In this document: positions 60,401 to 64,000 of the stretch, one piece after another | Numbering within the stretch: position 1 is the stretch's first letter | Layout: each line of letters opens with the position of its first letter | Assembly: GCA_932521035.1 (NCBI GenBank) | Contig: OW051492.1 | Span: 4,774,001-4,838,000, forward strand | Length of the DNA stretch: 64,000 nucleotides | Reading direction: 5' to 3' | From: Oscheius dolichura | Taxonomy: Eukaryota > Nematoda > Chromadorea > Rhabditida > Rhabditidae | Translations under genes and position numbers: made by a program | The notes under the pieces: model-generated | What the model saw: the letters and a program-made list of their open reading frames with translations, nothing else | What the model was told of the DNA's origin: nothing | Database searches by the model: none

Positions 60401-63400
60401 TACACGACTCCAGACGGCAAGTTGCCTGCCACCGCCTACAGGTAGATGCTCCGTCTGCTTATCCTCCTCTTTCTAGTGTCTGCATGGATGGAGACTCCCC
60501 CTACTCCCCGGAATGGCAATATTATGGTTTCAAGTTCATAAGTAAGTATGAGACTGCTCACACGTTAATTTTTATTGTTTTAGAACCTCTTTGTCTCTCG
60601 TTTTCCATCGATTTCGGAACTTTTAACGAGCCGGCGTACGAGAACGGGACGACGGCGACGGTCACCTGTATCTCGGGCCACGTTGTCAGCGGGACGACAA
60701 CCTGCCTGGAAGGGGTCTGGTCCACCACCAACGTCACGTGTATACGTAGGTCGTAGACTTTTGGAACCTAGGAGGAGGTGTTTCAGTGGAGACGCCGTTC
60801 CCCGACCCGTGTCTCCCAAACGGGCAACTCGTCAAAAATCAAAGCGTCTGGCTGTGTTCCTGTTTTCCGGGGTACGAGGCCGCCGGATACCCCAACAGCC
60901 AATACTGTACACGTACGGTGCTTGTCCTCCTCTTTCTACCCCGTTTAAGAATGGAACCCCTGTTTTGATGGCTCGAATCTCTGCGACGAGGGGGCCACCT
61001 GTAACAACACGAGTACCGACACTCGAAAGAGCTACAGCTGTCTCTGTCCTCCTGGAACTGCCCTCTACACCGATCCTACCAATTATACTAACGGTCTCAT
61101 TCAAAATGTTACGTGTGTCAGCCCGTGTAAAATCAACGACATCCTCCTGCCACTCGAGTCCTCCCACTACATCTACGGCTATCAGGATCCGCCCAGGTTG
61201 GACAGTCCTTATCCGAAATATCGAGTTTCCCATAGAAATACGTCATTTTCGCTGTACTGCGCCAGTTGGCCGCGTGGCCTCAACGGCAGTCTCGCCTATG
61301 TCAAATATCCAACACAAAGCTGCGAAGACATCTTGAGCACCCTCAACAATGGCTCTTTCAGAAATATCTGCGACAGTAGGTGTTTCAATAGACTTTTGTA
61401 CACGAAGATTTAGCCACGTGTGACACTAGGTACTACATCGACTACCCGACACAGGCATCCCCACAAACTACCGGAATATTCAGCACCGTTGATCTGTACT
61501 GTCCCAACTCGAACCAGGTTCTCATAGGATCCAGTTCCCTGGTCTGTTCCCCAAATGGAAGTTTCTTCAACGCCCCCTTCGCTCCCTTCTGTAGCTGTGA
61601 GTTGTCCCCCCTCCTCTTGCATACATCCTCCAGTCAAGTCCTGTTCCGCCCTGGATGTCTTCCTGCCCGGAGTCAGCAACACGACCTCGTATGCCGTGAA
61701 CACCACCATCCGGACCTACTGCGACCCTCCCTATCTCACCTGTATACTACCTCCAGGTGTGGTCGCTCACCCTCTAAACATGTCAAAATCCAGGAGAAAT
61801 ATATCCGAGATGGAACGATACCGTCAACTGTAACTCTACTACCATCGGATATTCCTCAACACCCGCCGGCCCTACCATACCCTCCTTTTCCACCCTCAAT
61901 CCCTGGACTATAGAGGCCAGTTCGCCAGGATTTCCTGGGACACTTGGACTACCCTCAACACAGGCAATTAGATATCCCATGGAGATGACAAAAGCCCAAA
62001 GGAGAGCAAAGAGAGCCATCTCCTGTATATACAGTATCAACTACTGTTCGAATGGGAGATGCAATCCCCAGACGGGGAACTGTGACTGTAACAAAGGTTC
62101 GTGTTTCTCTTCCTGGTAACAACTGCCGTTTAGGCTATTCCTTCAATAGTCTCACCATACAGTGTGACGTCGACTCGAGGTACTTCTGGTGCTCCTCGAT
62201 GGGAGTCAATTACTCCGGAGCCTGTAGTTGCACACAAAGTAACCCTGACCACTGTGCTCCAACTAAGAACTGTTTAGGATACGGCCTGAGCGGATACCCG
62301 GACAGTCCTTTCTGTGTGGATGGCCCGTCTTGTCAGCCGTCCTGTGCTACGGGCTCGTGCTCCTTTATCGGTGCTGCTGACGACGACATCCTCAGCCAGT
62401 CCTGCATCAGCGTGTTCAAAAATGCTTTGACGATTGATGGGCAGACGAGCAACGGAAGATGCCCGTGCCAGAATGGAATATGTAATGGGATTGCCCCCAA
62501 CACACTGCCCTGCAAGTGTTCCACTGGCTGGACCGGAGAGCTCTGTGATAGGAACAGGCTGTGTGAGGGGGTTGACTGCCTGAACGGGGGGATATGCTTC
62601 AAGGGTAAGTGCCCCTCGAATAAGAGAAAGAGGAAACTGTCTAGGAAACTGTTCGTGTGCTCCCGGATGGACGGGGGACAGGTGCCAGTCCCTCGTCGAC
62701 AACTGCTCTCCCAATCCCTGTGTCGCCGGAGACTGTCTCAACCTCTTCCAGAGCTACTTCTGCAAATGCCACCCCGGCTATACCGGCCCCCAGTGCTCTG
62801 AACCCATTGATTACTGTAGTTACAAGGATCCCTGTGTTTCTGGCCAGTGCCAGAATGCCCAGGATGTCAATGATGTCGTCTGCATCTGTGATCCCGGCTA
62901 CACCGGACCCTTCTGTGACCAACCGGTAATGGATCCTTGTGATGGGCAGTGTGGTGACGACGTGTGTCTGTCCCTCCTCTACCCCAAGTATACCTGTCTC
63001 TGTACCAGCTTCGACTCCAGGTACCATCTCACCTACACTTTCATTAGTTTCTATTCCAGGCCGACTAACAACAACAATCCTCCAAACTGTAACGGGACAG
63101 TGAGGTACTGTGACTTCGACCCCTGTTTCAACGGAGGAACTTGTGTTGAGCGCGGGGGGACACAGGTCGGATACAATTGCTCGTGCTTTGTCGGCTACAA
63201 TGGAACAGTTCGTCTGGCTCTGTTCTAATCCAACTGGGTATTCAGAATTGTCAGTTGGTGAATGACCAATGCGCCTATACGAATTGTCACCACGGAGATT
63301 GTCTTTGGTCAGAAGATTCTGGTACCTATTGCCAGTGCCATCCAGGATACACCGGCTCCACCTGCAACACTCCCATTCCCGTAAGTCTCTTACTGGCTCG

Positions 63401-64000
63401 TCTACTTCCACCTTCAGTGTGACCTAGACTGTAAATACGGCACCTGCCAGTTGAATGGGACAGTGCCTTTCTGTAACTGCACGGCCCCCTACACCGGTCC
63501 GAACTGCAATCTAACCACTGTGAGCCCCTCCTCCTCCCTCCTACTAATCCAAACCAGATCCCCTGTGATTCCACGACGTGCGTGCATGGGGAATGCCAGT
63601 CCGAAGGCGGTGGCTTCTACTGTAGCTGCTCGGTCGGATACAAAGGGGACGACTGCGAGGAAACGAAGGACTGCACGGACATGGGATGGACCTGCGCCAA
63701 CGGAGGCAGCTGCACCGTCGACATCCAGGGGACTACCATAACCCAGCACTGTGATTGCCCACTTGGGGTGACTGGAGACACCTGTGAAAACTATGGTGTG
63801 CGTTTTTAAGCGGCCATCTTCGAGGCAAATACAGAATAATTTCAGTCGAGATGTTCCTCCAATTACTGTCAAAATGGCGGCAATTGCACGGAACTCGGCC
63901 TGACCGTCATTTGTGTCTGCCCCGATGGCTTTTCAGGAGACCACTGCGAGTTTTGTAAGAGTGCTTCTTTTCGGTAGCGAGCCCTTTTAGCCAAGAGCAA
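57405..64000 (+). CDS. Secreted C-type lectin/LDLa/CUB/CCP/EGF mosaic protein, 3' end beyond window
   Basis: Extracellular modular protein. ATG 57405 gives a signal peptide (MIILLLFWIFHPSLGDP). Domains follow in order. A C-type lectin domain spans about 57490-58020 (AGESCFFPY; closing GWRLTDCSRPLSVLCE). An LDL-receptor class A module is at about 58078-58165 (FRCKDNSRCIP, DCQDGSDE). A CUB domain is at about 58922-59260 (GEFTSPNFPAGYPAGTSCQW), and a second CUB-like region runs to 59890. Several sushi/CCP-like modules lie at about 59980-60750 and 61420-61760 (CQEDGTWSGHTDC, CLEGVWSTTNVTC). Many EGF modules run from 60800 and from 62040 to the edge, such as CKCSTGWTGELCD, CKCHPGYTGPQC, CICDPGYTGPFC and CVCPDGFSGDHC. 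Potential N-glycosylation sites are frequent. Introns are mostly 30-50 nt, with one of 726 nt. No membrane anchor is reached. Likely adhesion, cuticle or matrix, or immune recognition. Confidence 0.88.
58214..58885. mobile_element. Possible MITE-like insertion in the 726-nt intron
   Basis: Intron 58196-58921 is far longer than its neighbours. Near its left end is a perfect 16-nt palindrome, GATGCACGCGTGCATC (58218-58233). Near its right end GTGTCCTGATGCACGC (58811-58826) pairs perfectly with GCGTGCATCAGGACAC (58864-58879). The outer left and right motifs are inverted copies of one another with about 2 mismatches in 18. No target duplication or transposase is seen. Confidence 0.45.
58810..58879. 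repeat. Hairpin with three 19-20-nt internal repeats
   Basis: GGTGTCCT(G/C)ATGCA units start at 58810, 58829 and 58849. The block closes with the inverted sequence GCGTGCATCAGGACAC, giving a 16-bp stem. Confidence 0.85.

Noticed and set aside
1..64000. tRNA, rRNA, SL RNA genes or CRISPR arrays
   Set aside because: No cloverleaf-type sequence, rRNA segment, SL exon or regularly spaced repeat array was found by eye.

Overview
The window is nuclear DNA of a small-genome animal, most likely a nematode. One gene carries a nematode-type major sperm protein (MSP) domain. There is also an innexin, two Argonautes arranged head to tail, a TWK-type K2P channel and a 5'-truncated RTE-like retrotransposon. 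Most introns I could place are only about 32-47 nt, shorter than typical C. elegans introns, and end in TTTAG or TTTCAG. Many start codons follow an intron-like acceptor by a few bases, which suggests spliced-leader trans-splicing. No species assignment is possible from the sequence alone. Exon structures were assembled by eye from frame, GT-AG sites and family similarity, so exon ends are good estimates, not proof.

Layout. 0-1.85 kb (-): flavin-containing monooxygenase, running off the left edge. 2.4-5.4 kb (-): a protein with four tandem forkhead-like (winged-helix) modules, the most unusual object in the window. 5.9-7.3 kb (-): a P/Q/Y-rich protein with 42-residue C-terminal repeats. 7.5-9.5 kb (-): innexin. 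9.8-10.9 kb (+): proteasome deubiquitinase Rpn11/PSMD14. 11.0-12.1 kb (-): F-box-like protein, tail to tail with PSMD14. 14.3-15.7 kb (-): small MSP-domain protein and GTP cyclohydrolase I. 16.4-17.7 kb (+): olfactomedin-domain membrane protein. 17.8-19.6 kb (+): two-pore potassium channel with odd selectivity filters. 19.7-23.3 and 24.1-28.8 kb (-): two Argonautes, the second with a long RG-rich N-terminus. 29.2-31.8 kb (-): DGAT2 and a retinol-dehydrogenase-like SDR. 31.8-39.0 kb: gene-poor. 39.0-41.1 kb (+): TENT5/FAM46 nucleotidyltransferase. 41.9-42.9 kb (+): lysine-rich membrane-anchored orphan. 43.3-45.3 kb (+): RTE-like element between 10-bp direct repeats. 46.6-54.6 kb (+): KNTC1/ROD. 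55.0-57.0 kb (+): cytosolic asparaginyl-tRNA synthetase. 57.4 kb to the right edge (+): secreted C-type lectin/LDLa/CUB/CCP/EGF mosaic protein.

Base composition is strongly mosaic. AT-rich blocks (about 3.3-9.9 and 43-57 kb) alternate with GC-rich blocks, and several switches fall inside single genes (the forkhead-array gene, PSMD14 and the lysine-rich gene). Functionally the window mixes housekeeping genes (PSMD14, NARS, KNTC1, GCH1) with small-RNA, lipid, membrane-excitability and extracellular-matrix genes. No shared pathway unites it, but several same-strand pairs are close enough to be operons.
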